A stretch of 64,000 nucleotides of DNA from Artemisia argyi (Eukaryota; Streptophyta; Magnoliopsida; Asterales; Asteraceae): positions 90,455,055 through 90,519,054 of the forward strand of contig CM060691.1 of NCBI GenBank assembly GCA_030686995.1, read 5' to 3'. Every line of letters begins with the position of its first letter. Positions within the stretch are counted from its first letter, which is position 1. Positions 10,498-24,179 of the stretch are shown piece after piece. The translations under genes were made by a program, and so were the position numbers. Under the pieces are notes generated by a model that searched no databases, was not told the DNA's origin, and was given only the letters and a program-made list of their open reading frames with translations.

Positions 10498-11284
10498 AAG
10501 GACTAATGAATTCGGGGTCGAGTCAAGCTAGCGACTCGGTAAACAAAAACAGTAGCATGCTTATAGGGTTTTCACCCTAAGTGTGGGGGAGTCACCCATG
10601 CTATGGTTACTTATGAAGTGAAAAACAAAATGGTGTTTTCCACGCTTAGCTTGTAATGTTGCCCTTTTACGTTCAAAATGTCGGCATAATAGCCGGGACT
10701 TTGAATATTGAGGACAATATTCATCCTAAGTGTGGGGGGGTATTTCGCTATTCTAGCGAATTTTACTATCTTATACCCCCATTTTTGACAAAAATTTTTC
10801 ACTAAAGTTCAAATTTTTTTGTGGTAATCAGTCCGCCAAAGTCTAAATGACAAATGGATTGGCTAGTCCAGGAGCAAACGGCTCTTGGTAAAGACATCTC
10901 AAACCCGTTGATGGCTTGCAATTTGCCAAAAATTGTATGGTTCCTCAACTCCCCATATCCCATAAAGCAAATGAGTTGGCTAGCCCACAAGATTATGGCT
11001 TGTGGTAAAGGCCGTGGAAAATCCATAATTGGTAATCAGCTCACCAAGATGTTGACTTAGTCCATCAAGATGCTGGCTAGTCCAGAAGCAAACGGCTTTT
11101 GGTAAAGACTAATCAAATCCGTTGACAGCTGGTGGTTTGCTCAAAATCACACGGTTATCAGGTGTGCCACAGTTCTTACACCTGGCTACTCCAGAAGTGA
11201 TGGCTTTTGGTAAAGAGATTTTCAAATCCATCAAGTTTTTCTCAAAAGATTGCTAGGGACTAGCAATGTTTTAGTGTGGGGGAT

Positions 11285-14200
11285 TGATGAGTGTGTAAAT
11301 ACTCATCATTTTTACCTTTTCTGAGCTGCCAAAACATCTAAAAACACTCAATATTGTATCAAAATAGTGAAAATATCCCAGGAAAGTGTTTTACATGTTT
11401 CAAATGCAAAATAATCAAAAACAGATGAAAAACGTACAAAGTTTACATAATTGGCAGTTTCAGTCCCTCATCTTTCAAAAGTTGTCAAATCTAGTCCCTG
11501 GTTGTTCTAAAAACTTGAAAAAGTCACCAAAGGTCTTTTTAAATCAAAAAGTTACATAATTAGTCCTTTGGTACAAAGTTTCACAAAATTACAAGTTTAG
11601 CCCATGTACTTTGCAAAATTGACGTAAATGGTCCCTGGGATATAAAAACTTTGAGAAAAACAAATTTTGTCCTTATACTAATCTTCTATGGCAGGTTTGG
11701 ACCTTGGTTGGAAAGTTTGTTAAAATTACATAATTGGTCCCTAAAGTTTCACAGTTTGGCAAAAATAGTCCCCGGGTATTTAAAAAGTGAAAAATATCAA
11801 AAATACCCTTGTACTATTCATTTATGGCAACATAGGTCCTTATGATTACTTATGGGAATTTACATTTTCAGTCCCTATATTCTTCAAAATTACAAAATTG
11901 GTCCTTATGTTACATAAAACCAAACGGATCCTATTAGTATTACCCAATAATAAAACCAAGTCCAATCCAATAATCCCAACCCAATCCCACTTTCTTTGGC
12001 CCAACCACAAAAACCCCACCCACGTTTTAATAACCCCAGGGTCAACATAAGTCAAACCGACATTCCCTTTTCCCTCCTTCCTTCCCAAAACCAGAATACC
12101 ACCCCTGGTATTTTCTCCCCCCCTTGCACCACTTGCACTCTGCCGCCACCACCCTTATCCGTCCATATCACACTTCCCCAAGAACCAATCACATCCCACC
12201 CCCCCCCCCCCCACCCCTAGGGCCCTAATCAGAAGCAATTGGCAAATTCCAATTTTCCCGCCAAAAATAATTAAGGGGCTATGACTCATCCTATGGTTCA
12301 ACTAGTTGCTGGGATATGATCAGTGGGACCCACAGAGCTCTACTTTGTCACTATAAGAAGAAAAAGATGGGCAGAGAAGTATTATCTAGTGTAGTATAGG
12401 AGTAGAGTAATATAGGTGATCGATTAGTGTAATTTACAAGTTTCTAATGTAATTCTAAGCTTTCAAGTTTTATTGTCAATGATTTCAGTGTAATGTAAAC
12501 CTACTTTGATCATCAATTTCAATTACAAGCTCATTTTCAGTTTTTATGCAATTTTTATTTAAAATCTTAATGTTCCTTAAATCAAGTTATAGCCTTAGCT
12601 CACTTGCACTTTGCTTAAAATTGTTCAAATGATATAGTCAATGAAAGTCAACTGATGTGATCAATGAAGTTCATGGGATAACTGGTTGGTAATTTGTGGA
12701 TCAGAAGTGGTTATAAGTCTATCTAAGGATAGGCTTTGGTGTGGATTGCTCCCTATTTCAGTTAGGGATTGGATTTGTAAGTTTTGTTGCACCTTTCCTA
12801 GTTTGAATCTGAGTTTCATTAATTGTAGTTAAGATCTTTTGTCCATTGTTAATTACTGTTCTATTGCTTGTGATTGATCATAAATCAGTTGTAGTTGAGT
12901 ATTTGTGAATCTGTTCCATTATTCTAGTTCAAATGCTTATGTGACTGTCTCAATTTGCAAAAATCTAGTTAGGCATGTAATCCTAGTTTTTGTTGTTTAA
13001 AAGTGGAGTAATATTGTTCATTTGCACTTCATTTATACTCAGTACCTTAGTTAAATCTATAAGAGTGAGTGTAATAGTGTAAATCAGTGAGTTACTGTGT
13101 AAACTATCTAGTTTAGGGGTGTTTGGATTAGTATGGTATGCTGAGGTATTGATGTTATTTGGTTGTTGTTTTGGTATGAACAGGGTACCATAGTCCAATA
13201 TAGGTTAGTTAAAGCCAAAAATCCAGGCCTCCATTGGTAGAAAGTCAAATCATCAATCTTAGCCCCCTCACAGTGTCCACTGTGAGGAAATTAGAACCTA
13301 TAGACCCTCATTTTAGCTTATTAATGGTAACTTTAGCTTAATTAAAGTTTATTATAGCTTATTACATCCTTATCAGTAGTTTAGATTCATCCAAAATCCA
13401 TTTAAGTCAACTTTTCACAATTTCATCAAAAGTCAAATTGCATACCTTCAGATTTTTCCAAAAACTCCAAGATTTTTATAGAATTTAGTTTTAGGAATTA
13501 GGCTTTGATCTTTTGAGGTTTAGCAGCCCCCCACCTCATCTTTGGAGTCCCACATTGGTCTTATTTTTGTGAATTTTTTTGGTGGGCCCCACAACCCTCC
13601 AAAAAGGGCTGCAGGCTTACTGTTGTGCTCTGCTGCACAGAACAGTCACCCACCACCACCACTTGGTGGTGGTTTTCTGGCCACCACAGTGGTCCCCACA
13701 CCTAGGTTTTGGGTTCTCCCAACCCCCCTCCTACCAGAGTTCAAACTTTGACTAATGGGTTGACCTAGGAACCAGTGGACCCCACCTGAATTGGCCACAC
13801 AAGTTTGTCCCCTTTTTCAGTTTCCAAACAAGAAGTGGTGTGCTTATTTTTAGCTTATTGACTTATTTTGTGGATCCCAAGTACTTATTCCTGCTCAAAC
13901 ATGTTCACTAAACTCTTTTGAACCAGATTTTACCCTTGTGGGTCCCACTTAGGCCAGTTTTAACTCATTTCCTTGTTTGGTCAACTATCAAGGCTTTTAA
14001 GCTCTCAATAGCTTATTTTTTAAGTTATAAAAAGTTTGTTTTTACAAAAGTTTTTCATTTTTAGGTATAAAACAAGTTTCCAAAAGAAAAATCCAAAAAA
14101 GTCAATTTAAAATTAAGTGATAGTTTCTATTTAATTCAATTTATCTTTTAATTTTCATTTTTAGATTTTTGTTAAGCACTTAGCTTTTTTATATTTTTAT

Positions 14201-15246
14201 TAATTACCTTTTATAGTAAAGTAAGTTTAGTAAATTTTTCAGATTTTTATTTTGTCATTTAGTATTAATTAGATTTAATATTAGTTTTCTTAATTATTAA
14301 TTAATATTAAGTATTAATTATCATATTTAGTTTTTATAAAGCATAACCTAGTTTTAATATTTTTCCTAGCTTTAATATAATATAATAGACTTTTAGAAAA
14401 TATATTTTTAGTTTCTACTATTCATTTTCCATTTTTCTTATTTTAATTATTTAAATTAGATTTAAGTTAATTAAAAGGTAATTAATTAGTGGATTAGCCT
14501 TAAACATAATTTTTAGAAGATTTTATAATTTTGTAACATTCCTGTGATGGTTAAATAATTTATAAATTTTCTTATAATTTTCTAAGTTAATTTAGTATTA
14601 ATAGTAATTTAAAATAGTTTAATTAGTTTAATTAAGTTAAATAGTTTTTAATTAATAATAAACTCATAAAAAGACAAAAATATTTATTTTTATTTTTTAA
14701 TACTTTCTTCAAGTTCTATTTTAAGTTTAGAAATTGTTTTTGCAAATTTTTAGTTTAATTTGTAATATTTATAATTATTAGTTAATTTAAATTAGATTTT
14801 AATTATATTTTAATTAGTTTAATTAATTAAATAATATTAAAATAATCACTTTTACAATTTCATTTTCATTTTCTAATTTCTTTTTAAATTTCAAGTTTCA
14901 AAAGTTTCAAAAGCACCCCCTGTAGTTTGTAATTCACCAAATCCCACTTTTCCAGTCTGTTACATGATCTTAATTGTGAATTTGTGCATATACCTGTATA
15001 TCTGATTTTTGTGAATATTATATCTATGTACAAATACCAAAATAACAGTAGCAAAATCAATTCTATATCATCTGGGCTATTGTCCTCAGTGCCACTCATT
15101 CCAAAACGATTTCAAATAACACCATTTCAATCTCGCTGGGACTTTAACGACCCGGGGACACACTATACTATCCACGGAGCATTGGGATAAGCTGTTTTTG
15201 ACTAGTTGACCTTGGTCAATTATATCTGACGGTTTAGCCCCAATCA
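11285..15246 (+). mobile_element. Element 1 LTR2, complete (chimeric middle LTR)
   Basis: 3962 bp. Left-part variants match LTR3 (TAGCCCATGTACTT, CACAGTGTCCACTG, TATGGTATGCTG). Right-part variants match LTR1 (ATTTTTATTAATTACC, TTTTGTAACATTCC, AGCACCCCCTG). The switch lies between about 14050 and 14200. A C-run of about 14 is at 12199. Confidence 0.85.
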
Positions 15247-15251
15247 AAATT

Positions 15252-15270
15252 TGGCGCCGCTGCCAGGGAG
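15252..15270 (+). promoter_or_regulatory. Primer-binding site (tRNA-Asp), second unit
   Basis: Same sequence and 5 nt spacing after LTR2 as the first PBS. The leader region 15271-16015 that follows is the copy of 5768-6512 and has no gene. Confidence 0.85.
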
Positions 15271-16015
15271 GTTGTTGCGTGTTTTTAAAAATCGTTTTAA
15301 GTTTACTGGTTTTCAAAACCCTCCCTGTACAAATTTCACACAAATTTGTAAAAAGTTGTTGTAAAAAAAATATAATCATATCAAAAAAGTTCATTAACAC
15401 TTTTCCTAAAGTGTTAAAAACACCAAAAAAATCAAAAACAACAAAACAAACTGTGAAGTTAAATTACTTCGTTTTCTTTAAGATTACAACCTGAAACAGT
15501 TGGTTTAAGGTAAGTTCTGACATTAAATTGCGAACTGAAGAGGAAACCTATTTACTTCCTCCCGCCAGCCTGCGAGTAATCTTAAAAGAACGATTTCGGT
15601 TAACAAATCAGTTCCAAAAATATTTCTCAAGTTTTCTACACACACACCCATAAGCCTAAAGCAGTTTTTCAAATTAATAAATACATAAAATCTTACCACC
15701 GCAAACCAAGGCTGAACACCTACCAACTGGGGGTGTGGATATAATAAGTTCCCAAACTTAAGATAAAAACTTGCCTTTGTATCCCTGTGAGTGGTGTACC
15801 TTTTTCAAAGAAGCCATTCGCTTGTGATTATTGGTTTAAGTTCACTGTGGTTTTGCCTCGAATTTGTTTTGTAAAGTTGTTTTTGGTGCATGTGCACTAA
15901 ACATGTTTCTCAAAAATACCAAAAATATTCACCTTTACCCTCTCACCTTTTTGATTCTTCATCCCTTTACCCTCTATCCTTTTGATTCTAACTTCTTTCA
16001 CTTGTCCTGTAATTA

Positions 16016-18309
16016 ATGGCATCTCTCGATGACGATTTCTTTGAACACAAGGCCTTTGAGATCAACATTGAAAAACTTCAGGCCTTGTCAAAAATGTCTA
16101 GATGTCGTGTTGATTATGATGGACCATCGATTCCTATTCCCTCTTCGATGAGGGCAATGGAACGAGAAACCAGGGTGACAAAGGACCCTGTACTTTCCTC
16201 TAACTATGGAAGTGCTAAATACGTCCAACCTTCGGTTTTCCAAAAATCTAAGCTCGCAATTGCTCCCAACCTTTCACGATATACGGTTATAAGCAAAAAC
16301 CAAGAGCTTAGAGCTATGACTGAAAAGAACGACTTGCCTAATCTTCACATTCAAAAACCCGAGACCATAACGGAAGTGGTGGAAATTCCTAGCTCTAAGA
16401 GCACACCACTTGTCCCACTTCCGGATTTTGTTCCTTGTGTAGGTTGTGGTGAGCCACTTTTTGGTTTTCCATGTCGTTGGTGTACATGTGTACAATGTGG
16501 TAACGATATTTGAGACGGGAGTTGTTTGTTTTGTAGTTCGAGGAATTCATTTGCTTATGATCCTAACCAGAACTCATTCAACAACTCCTCAAATTTTTCC
16601 AGCTACCCATCACATTCATACGAGCAAGAATCATATTATCCAAATCTCAATAATGCTTCGTATCAAAATACACCAAGTCAGACTCAACAGTTTTTCTGTT
16701 GTGAGTATTGTGGTGGCCCACACTACAGCTCTGATTGTCAAAATAGGAATCAGTTTGTCTATGAACAGGTTCCTTGTAACAATCATGAATTTGGTTTTAA
16801 CCAGCCCTGACAATACACAAACCCTCAACCACCGCCTCAGGACGAGTTAGCTAGAGCCGAATTGATTACTAAAATGATTATGAATCAAAATCAAGTCAAC
16901 AAGACCATTCAAGATAGTATAAATTGTCTTCAGGATTTGATTCTTAGAAAACAAAAGCCTCCTGTTAACTCATTTTATCTTGAGGATGAAAGTGATGAGG
17001 ATGAACCATTTGAAGAGGTAAACCCTAAGGAAACTTCAGATATCTTGCCAATGGGGGACAAGGAAGTCAAAAGCAATCCTCTTGAGGAAATTGATAACCT
17101 TGTTCCAATCCCAAAGGTATCTGAGAAACCTTTTGATTCAACTTCAGTTGAAACTGTTTCAGTAGAAATACAGGGAGAAAAGAATATGATCGAATCAATA
17201 GCAGTAGAAATCATGGAACTTGTAGAAACTATGACTGCTAGTCCTTCTCAACTCCCTCAGTCTGCTGTTATCACACCCGAAGTTCACACTCACTCTCTGA
17301 TCATGGGGGATGAGCATCTTAGCACTGTTCCTAATAAGGAATCGGACGAATTCATAAAGTCTAGTGCTGAGAACCTTGTCCCAATCCCAGGAGAGTCACA
17401 GGGAACTTTTGATCATATGTGTGATATCCCTCCTCCTCTTGTCTTCCCGAATGATGATGTTGAGATGTTCTCCGATTCTAATGATGACGATTCGTTATCT
17501 TGCGGAGACATCAGTTATGTGGAAGATTTACCTTCTCAGCTAGTAAGCTTAGAAGAAGAGAATGATGAGATTGAAACTGAAATCAAAGATGAAGCACTTC
17601 GTGCAACATTACTGAAAGTCAATCTCCTCATTTATAAAATCGAGGCTTTCAAAATGAAACCTATTTCATCTCCTATCCCCATTAAGGATAGTGACATTTT
17701 CTCCGATGATCCTATTCCGGAGTTTGAAGCCTTTACTTTTGATCCTATGGGAGAGAAGATTAGTGGCAGTACCACTTCTCATTCTCATAATTCTCTCCCC
17801 GATTATGAATCATTTACCTTCGATGAGTTCTCCGGTGAACTCACGCACATCAATCCCGAATATGATTCATTCACATTCGATGAGTTCTCCTGTGAACTCA
17901 CTCATATCACTACTCCTCCGGAGTATGTTAGCCCGGGGGAAATGCACTCAATCATGATAATTTACAAAATCCCACCCTCCCGCCCGGGATGTTTTCAAAC
18001 CAAACGAGCTTAACCTTTGAAATCCAAACTCAGGCTACGGAGCCTGATCTCGAGGAAGAAAATCTTATAAAGATTTTCATCATGGTTTTCTTCCTTTTCT
18101 TCACCTATAGGGTGACTTTTCCTGTTCTTCACTCCTTCGGGAATGAAGACACTATCTTTGATCCCGGCATTTTCATGCATCATTATCTTGAGCCGGGTAC
18201 TTATCTCATCGGTGTGGAACTTTCACGTGCTTCATATGTTTGTCCAAACATCTTGAATGAAAGTCCGATGGTGATTATTTCTTCCAAATCATGCTTCCCC
18301 AAGGACTAA
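16016..18309 (+). pseudogene. Gag-like acidic zinc-knuckle protein of element 1, copy 2 (decayed)
   Basis: Near-identical to copy 1, with the same two in-frame TGA codons (16511-16513, 16808-16810) and the same frameshift, so the damage predates the unit duplication. I see only a handful of single-base differences between the internal units, e.g. Pro to Ser in IPSPM/IPSSM and Pro to Leu in VPPPD/VPLPD. All parts described for copy 1 (Cys-rich ribbon, CCHC knuckle, acidic region, C-terminal repeat) are present. Confidence 0.7.
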
Positions 18310-19087
18310 TGAATTCGGGGTCGAGTCAAGCTAGCGACTCGGTAAACAAAAACAGTAGCATGCTTATAGGGTTTTCACCCTAAGTGTGGGGGAGTCACCC
18401 ATGCTATGGTTACTTATGAAGTGAAAAACAAAATGGTGTTTTCCACGCTTAGCTTGTAATGTTGCCCTTTTACGTTCAAAATGTCGGCATAATAGCCGGG
18501 ACTTTGAATATTGAGGACAATATTCATCCTAAGTGTGGGGGGGTATTTCGCTATTCTAGCGAATTTTACTATCTTATACCCCCATTTTTGACAAAAATTT
18601 TTCACTAAAGTTCAAATTTTTTTGTGGTAATCAGTCCGCCAAAGTCTAAATGACAAATGGATTGGCTAGTCCAGGAGCAAACGGCTCTTGGTAAAGACAT
18701 CTCAAACCCGTTGATGGCTTGCAATTTGCCAAAAATTGTATGGTTCCTCAACTCCCCATATCCCATAAAGCAAATGAGTTGGCTAGCCCACAAGATTATG
18801 GCTTGTGGTAAAGGCCGTGGAAAATCCATAATTGGTAATCAGCTCACCAAGATGTTGACTTAGTCCATCAAGATGCTGGCTAGTCCAGAAGCAAACGGCT
18901 TTTGGTAAAGACTAATCAAATCCGTTGACAGCTGGTGGTTTGCTCAAAATCACACGGTTATCAGGTGTGCCACAGTTCTTACACCTGGCTACTCCAGAAG
19001 TGATGGCTTTTGGTAAAGAGATTTTCAAATCCATCAAGTTTTTCTCAAAAGATTGCTAGGGACTAGCAATGTTTTAGTGTGGGGGAT

Positions 19088-22000
19088 TGATGAGTGTGTA
19101 AATACTCATCATTTTTACCTTTTCTGAGCTGCCAAAACATCTAAAAACACTCAATATTGTATCAAAATAGTGAAAATATCCCAGGAAAGTGTTTTACATG
19201 TTTCAAATGCAAAATAATCAAAAACAGATGAAAAACGCACAAAGTTTGCATAATTGGCAGTTTCAGTCCCTCATCTTTCAAAAGTTGTCAAATCTAGTCC
19301 CTGGTTGTTCTAAAAACTTGAAAAAGTCACCAAAGGTCCTTTTAAATCAAAAAGTTACATAATTAGTCCTTTGGTACAAAGTTTCACAAAATTACAAGTT
19401 TAGCCCATGTACTTTGCAAAATTGACGTAAATGGTCCCTGGGATATAAAAACTTTGAGAAAAACAAATTTTGTCCTTATACTAATCTTCTATGGCAGGTT
19501 TGGACCTTGGTTGGAAAGTTTGTTAAAATTACATAATTGGTCCCTAAAGTTTCACAGTTTGGCAAAAATAGTCCCCGGGTATTTAAAAAGTGAAAAATAT
19601 CAAAAATACCCTTGTACTATTCATTTATGGCAACATAGGTCCTTATGATTACTTATGGGAATTTACATTTTCAGTCCCTATATTCTTCAAAATTACAAAA
19701 TTGGTCCTTATGTTACATAAAACCAAACGGATCCTATTAGTATTACCCAATAATAAAACCAAGTCCAATCCAATAATCCCAACCCAATCCCACTTTCTCT
19801 GGCCCAACCACAAAAACCCCACCCACGTTTTAATAACCCCAGGGTCAACATAAGTCAAACCGACATTCCCTTTTCCCTCCTTCCTTCCCAAAACCAGAAT
19901 ACCACCCCTGGTATTTTCTCCCCCCCCCCCCCCTTGCACCACTTGCACTCTGCCACCACCACCCTTATCCGTCCATATCACACTTCCCCAAGAACCAATC
20001 ACATCCCACCCCCCCCCCCCCCACCCCTAGGGCCCTAATCAGAAGCAATTGGCAAATTCTAATTTTCCCGCCAAAAATAATTAAGGGGCTATGACTCATC
20101 CTATGGTTCAACTAGTTGCTGGGATATGATCAGTGGGACCCACAGAGCTTTACTTTGTCACTATAAGAAGAAAAAGATGGGCAGAGAAGTATTATCTAGT
20201 GTAGTATAGGAGTAGAGTAATATAGGTGATCGATTAGTGTAATTTACAAGTTTCTAATGTAATTCTAAGCTTTCAAGTTTTATTGTCAATGATTTCAGTG
20301 TAATGTAAACCTACTTTGATCATCAATTTCAATTACAAGCTCATTTTCAGTTTTTATGCAATTTTTATTTAAAATCTTAATGTTCCTTAAATCAAGTTAT
20401 AGCCTTAGCTCACTTGCACTTTGCTTAAAATTGTTCAAATGATATAGTCAATGAAAGTCAACTGATGTGATCAATGAAGTTCATGGGATAACTGGTTGGT
20501 AATTTGTGGATCAGAAGTGGTTATAAGTCTATCTAAGGATAGGCTTTGGTGTGGATTGCTCCCTATTTCAGTTAGGGATTGGATTTGTAAGTTTTGTTGC
20601 ACCTTTCCTAGTTTGAATCTGAGTTTCATTAATTGTAGTTAAGATCTTTTGTCCATTGTTAATTACTGTTCTATTGCTTGTGATTGATCATAAATCAGTT
20701 GTAGTTGAGTATTTGTGAATCTGTTCCATTATTCTAGTTCAAATGCTTATGTGACTGTCTCAATTTGCAAAAATCTAGTTAGGCATGTAATCCTAGTTTT
20801 TGTTGTTTAAAAGTGGAGTAATATTGTTCATTTGCACTTCATTTATACTCAGTACCTTAGTTAAATCTATAAGAGTGAGTGTAATAGTGTAAATCAGTGA
20901 GTTACTGTGTAAACTATCTAGTTTAGGGGTGTTTGGATTAGTATGGTATGCTGAGGTATTGATGTTATTTGGTTGTTGTTTTGGTATGAACAGGGTACCA
21001 TAGTCCAATATAGGTTAGTTAAAGCCAAAAATCCAGGCCTCCATTGGTAGAAAGTCAAATCATCAATCTTAGCCCCCTCACAGTGTCCACTGTGAGGAAA
21101 TTAGAACCTATAGACCCTCATTTTAGCTTATTAATGGTAACTTTAGCTTAATTAAAGTTTATTATAGCTTATTACATCCTTATCAGTAGTTTAGATTCAT
21201 CCAAAATCCATTTAAGTCAACTTTTCACAATTTCATCAAAAGTCAAATTGCATACCTTCAGATTTTTCCAAAAACTCCAAGATTTTTATAGAATTTAGTT
21301 TTAGGAATTAGGCTTTGATCTTTTGAGGTTTAGCAGCCCCCCACCTCATCTTTGGAGTCCCACATTGGTCTTATTTTTGTGAATTTTTTTGGTGGGCCCC
21401 ACAACCCTCCAAAGAGGGCTGCAGGCTTACTGTTGTGCTCTGCTGCACAGAACAGTCACCCACCACCACCACTTGGTGGTGGTTTTCTGGCCACCACAGT
21501 GGTCCCCACACCTAGGTTTTGGGTTCTCCCAACCCCCCTCCTACCAGAGTTCAAACTTTGACTAATGGGTTGACCTAGGAACCAGTGGACCCCACCTGAA
21601 TTGGCCACACAAGTTTGTCCCCTTTTTCAGTTTCCAAACAAAAAGTGGTGTGCTTATTTTTAGCTTATTGACTTATTTTGTGGATCCCAAGTACTTATTC
21701 CTGCTCAAACATGTTGACTAAACTCTTTTGAACCAGATTTTACCCTTGTGGGTCCCACTTAGGCCAGTTTTAACTCATTTCCTTGTTTGGTCAACTATCA
21801 AGGCTTTTAAGCTCTCAATAGCTTATTTTTTAAGTTATAAAAAGTTTATTTTTACAAAAGTTTTTCATTTTTAGGTATAAAACAAGTTTCCAAAAGAAAA
21901 ATCCAAAAAAGTCAATTTAAAATTAAGTGATAGTTTCTATTTAATTCAATTTATCTTTGAATTTTCATTTTTAGATTTTTGTTAAGCACTTAGCTTTTTT

Positions 22001-23063
22001 ATATTTTTCTTAATTACCTTTTATAGTAAAGTAATTTTAGTAAATTTTTCAGATTTTTATTTTGTCATTTAGTATTAATTAGATTTAATATTAGTTTTCT
22101 TAATTATTAATTAATATTAAGTATTAATTAGCATATTTAGTTTTTATAAAGCAAAACCTAGTTTTTATATTTTTCCTAGCTCTAATATAATATAATAGAC
22201 TTTTAGAAAATATATTTTTAGTTTCTACTGTTCATTTTCCATTTTTCTTATTTTAATTATTTAAATTAGATTTAAGTTAATTAAAAGGTAATTAATTAGT
22301 GGATTAGCCTTAAACATAATTTTTAGAAGATTTTATAATTTTGTAGGATTCCTGTGATGGTTAAATAATTTTATAAATTTTCTTATAATTTTCTAAGTTA
22401 ATTTAGTATTAATAGTAATTTAAAATAGTTTAATTAGTTTAATTAAGTTAAATAGTTTTTAATTAATAATAAACTCATAAAAAGACAAAAATATTTATTT
22501 TTATTTTTTTATACTTTCTTCAAGTTCTATTTTAAGTTTAGAAATTGTTTTTGCAAATTTTTAGTTTAATTTGTAATATTTATAATTATTAGTTAATTTA
22601 AATTAGATTTTAATTAGTTTAATTAATTAAATAATATTTAAATATTAAAATAATCACTTTTACAATTTCATTTTCATTTTCTAATTTCTTTTTAAATTTC
22701 AAGTTTCAAAAGTTTCAAAAGTTTCAAAAGCTTCCCCTGTAGTTTGTAATTCACCAAATCCCATTTTTCCAGTCTGTTACGTGATCTTAATTGTGAATTT
22801 GTGCATATACATGTGTATCTGATTTTTGTGAATATTATATCTATGTACAAATACCAAAATAACAGTAGCAAAATCAATTCCATATCATCTGGGCTACTGT
22901 CCTCAGTGCCACTCATTCCTAAACGATTTCAAATAACACCATTTCAATCTCGCTGGGACTTTAACGACCCGGGGACACACTATACTATCCACGGAGCATT
23001 GGGATAAGCTGTTTTTGACTAGTTGACCTTGGTCAGTTATATCTGACGGTTTAGCCCCAATCA
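19088..23063 (+). mobile_element. Element 1 LTR3
   Basis: 3976 bp, TGATGAG to CCAATCA, followed directly by copia LTR sequence (ATCCTCTCAAGTGC). Private right-part variants include TTTTTCTTAATT, GTAGGATTCC and an expanded TTTCAAAAG repeat near 22705. There are two C-runs of about 13-14 at 19920 and 20009. Its tRNA-Asp antisense motif is kept. Confidence 0.85.
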
Positions 23064-23730
23064 ATCCTCTCAAGTGCAAGAGAAGAATACTTCTATCCTT
23101 CAAAACAAGAAGTATTACAACTTGTTGTGACCTCCACATCCAAGTTGTTAGAGCATCATAAATAGTATCTATCTCTTTATATAATTAGTTGTGAATATTT
23201 GATAGTAGATAGTTTAGCTAGGTATATAGATAGTGTGATTGGTTAGTAGTTTGTTGTGAAGTAGAAGAGTTAGGAAGTAGCTTGTAGTGAAGGAGATTGG
23301 TGTGAAGTAGATAGGTGTGAAGTAGAAAGATGTGAAGTAGATTGGTGTTAAGATTGATTGGTGTGAAGAGGTTGTGTAGAAGTTGTGGTGTGTACATTGG
23401 TGTGTAAGGTTTTCTCTGCCATAAGGGAGCTTGTTAACATAGTGAAGAAAACTCTCGAGTTAGGTGCTCGGGGAGTGGAGTAGGGCAAGGAAGGTGTCCT
23501 TGTAGCCGAACCACTATAAATCTCTTGTCTCGCGGTTCGATCTTTCCATCTCTCATTTATTTCTTTACTTACATTATTATTGCTATATCGTACATATTTA
23601 TTGTTGTTTATATTGTGCAAGACTTGAGATCACATATTATCGAATCTAAATTTTTGAAAACACTCAAACAATCTTTTGTAACAAATTAAAAAGACGTAAA
23701 ACTATTCAACCCCCCTTCTAGTTTTCCACA
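23064..23730 (+). mobile_element. Copia LTR, right part
   Basis: Continues the SIRE-like LTR, with the lineage-typical GTAGCCGAACCACTATAAATC and, near the end, ACTATTCAACCCCCCTTCTAG. The first 408 bp repeat 1354-1766 with several indels, so this is probably a different family copy from the left flank. The end is placed at CCACA (about 23730) by analogy. No PBS follows, as expected for a 3' LTR. Confidence 0.55.
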
Positions 23731-23934
23731 GACTTTTATCATGTTTGTTAAGTGGTGGTGATTTGTGAAATTAGGTGTGAAAGTTTAGAAATTGTTTTTT
23801 AATAATCTTTGGTTACATGGATTGAATTTTGGTTATTTTGACGGGCTAAAGCCGTTAGGGTAATTAATTAAATCTAGTAATTTTATCAAGATAAAGGATT
23901 GTTTTCAAAATAAACCAACGCTATGAGAAAATGA
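23731..23934. other. Intergenic AT-rich DNA with a repeat also found right of the MULE
   Basis: About 23838-23934 (CGGGCTAAAGCCGTTAGG ... TTTTCAAAATAAACCAACG) resembles 37372-37480 in direct orientation, so the MULE seems to have entered a short tandem repeat. No gene. Confidence 0.5.
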
Positions 23935-23943
23935 TTTTTGTTA
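23935..23943. repeat. MULE target site duplication, left
   Basis: TTTTTGTTA, identical to 37297-37305 on the other side of the element. Confidence 0.9.
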
Positions 23944-24179
23944 GAGTAAATTACATGGATGGTCCCTGTGGTTTGTCCAAAATAACAACTTTCGTCCCTC
24001 GAAGTTTAAAGTTGCACTGATAGTCCCTAAGTTGGTAAATAAATAACACCACAGGTCCTTCAGTTTAACTGGTGTTAAGTAGTTTAATTTATAATTTACA
24101 CGTTAGCCCCTTTGGTTAAATATCGTTGCATCATTTATCTTTAACAATAACGGCTATTTATAATTTAAAGTTTCCATAT

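Larger units (their letters stand above)
8798..12197 (+). repeat. Exact 1700 bp tandem duplication (internal end + LTR2 start)
   Basis: 8798-10497 is repeated at 10498-12197 with no differences that I noticed. Each unit holds the last 787 bp of the internal region and the first 913 bp of LTR2. The junction joins the poly-C region of the LTR to CCAAGGACTAATG at the end of the gag-like ORF, with a shared CCCA (8795-8798, 10495-10498, 12195-12198). Confidence 0.85.
1767..23063 (+). mobile_element. Element 1: triple-LTR composite of a non-autonomous tRNA-Asp-primed retrotransposon
   Basis: Order: 22 bp of internal 3' end (1767-1788), LTR1 (1789-5743), internal 1 (5744-9584), LTR2 (9585-15246, containing a 1700 bp tandem duplication), internal 2 (15247-19087), LTR3 (19088-23063). 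LTRs begin TGATGAG and end CCAATCA. No protease, RT, RNase H or integrase is present; the only long ORF is a decayed acidic zinc-knuckle protein. LTR and internal lengths recall LARD-type elements, though LARDs lack such an ORF. The flanks are different copies of a copia LTR and there is no recognisable TSD. Confidence 0.85.
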
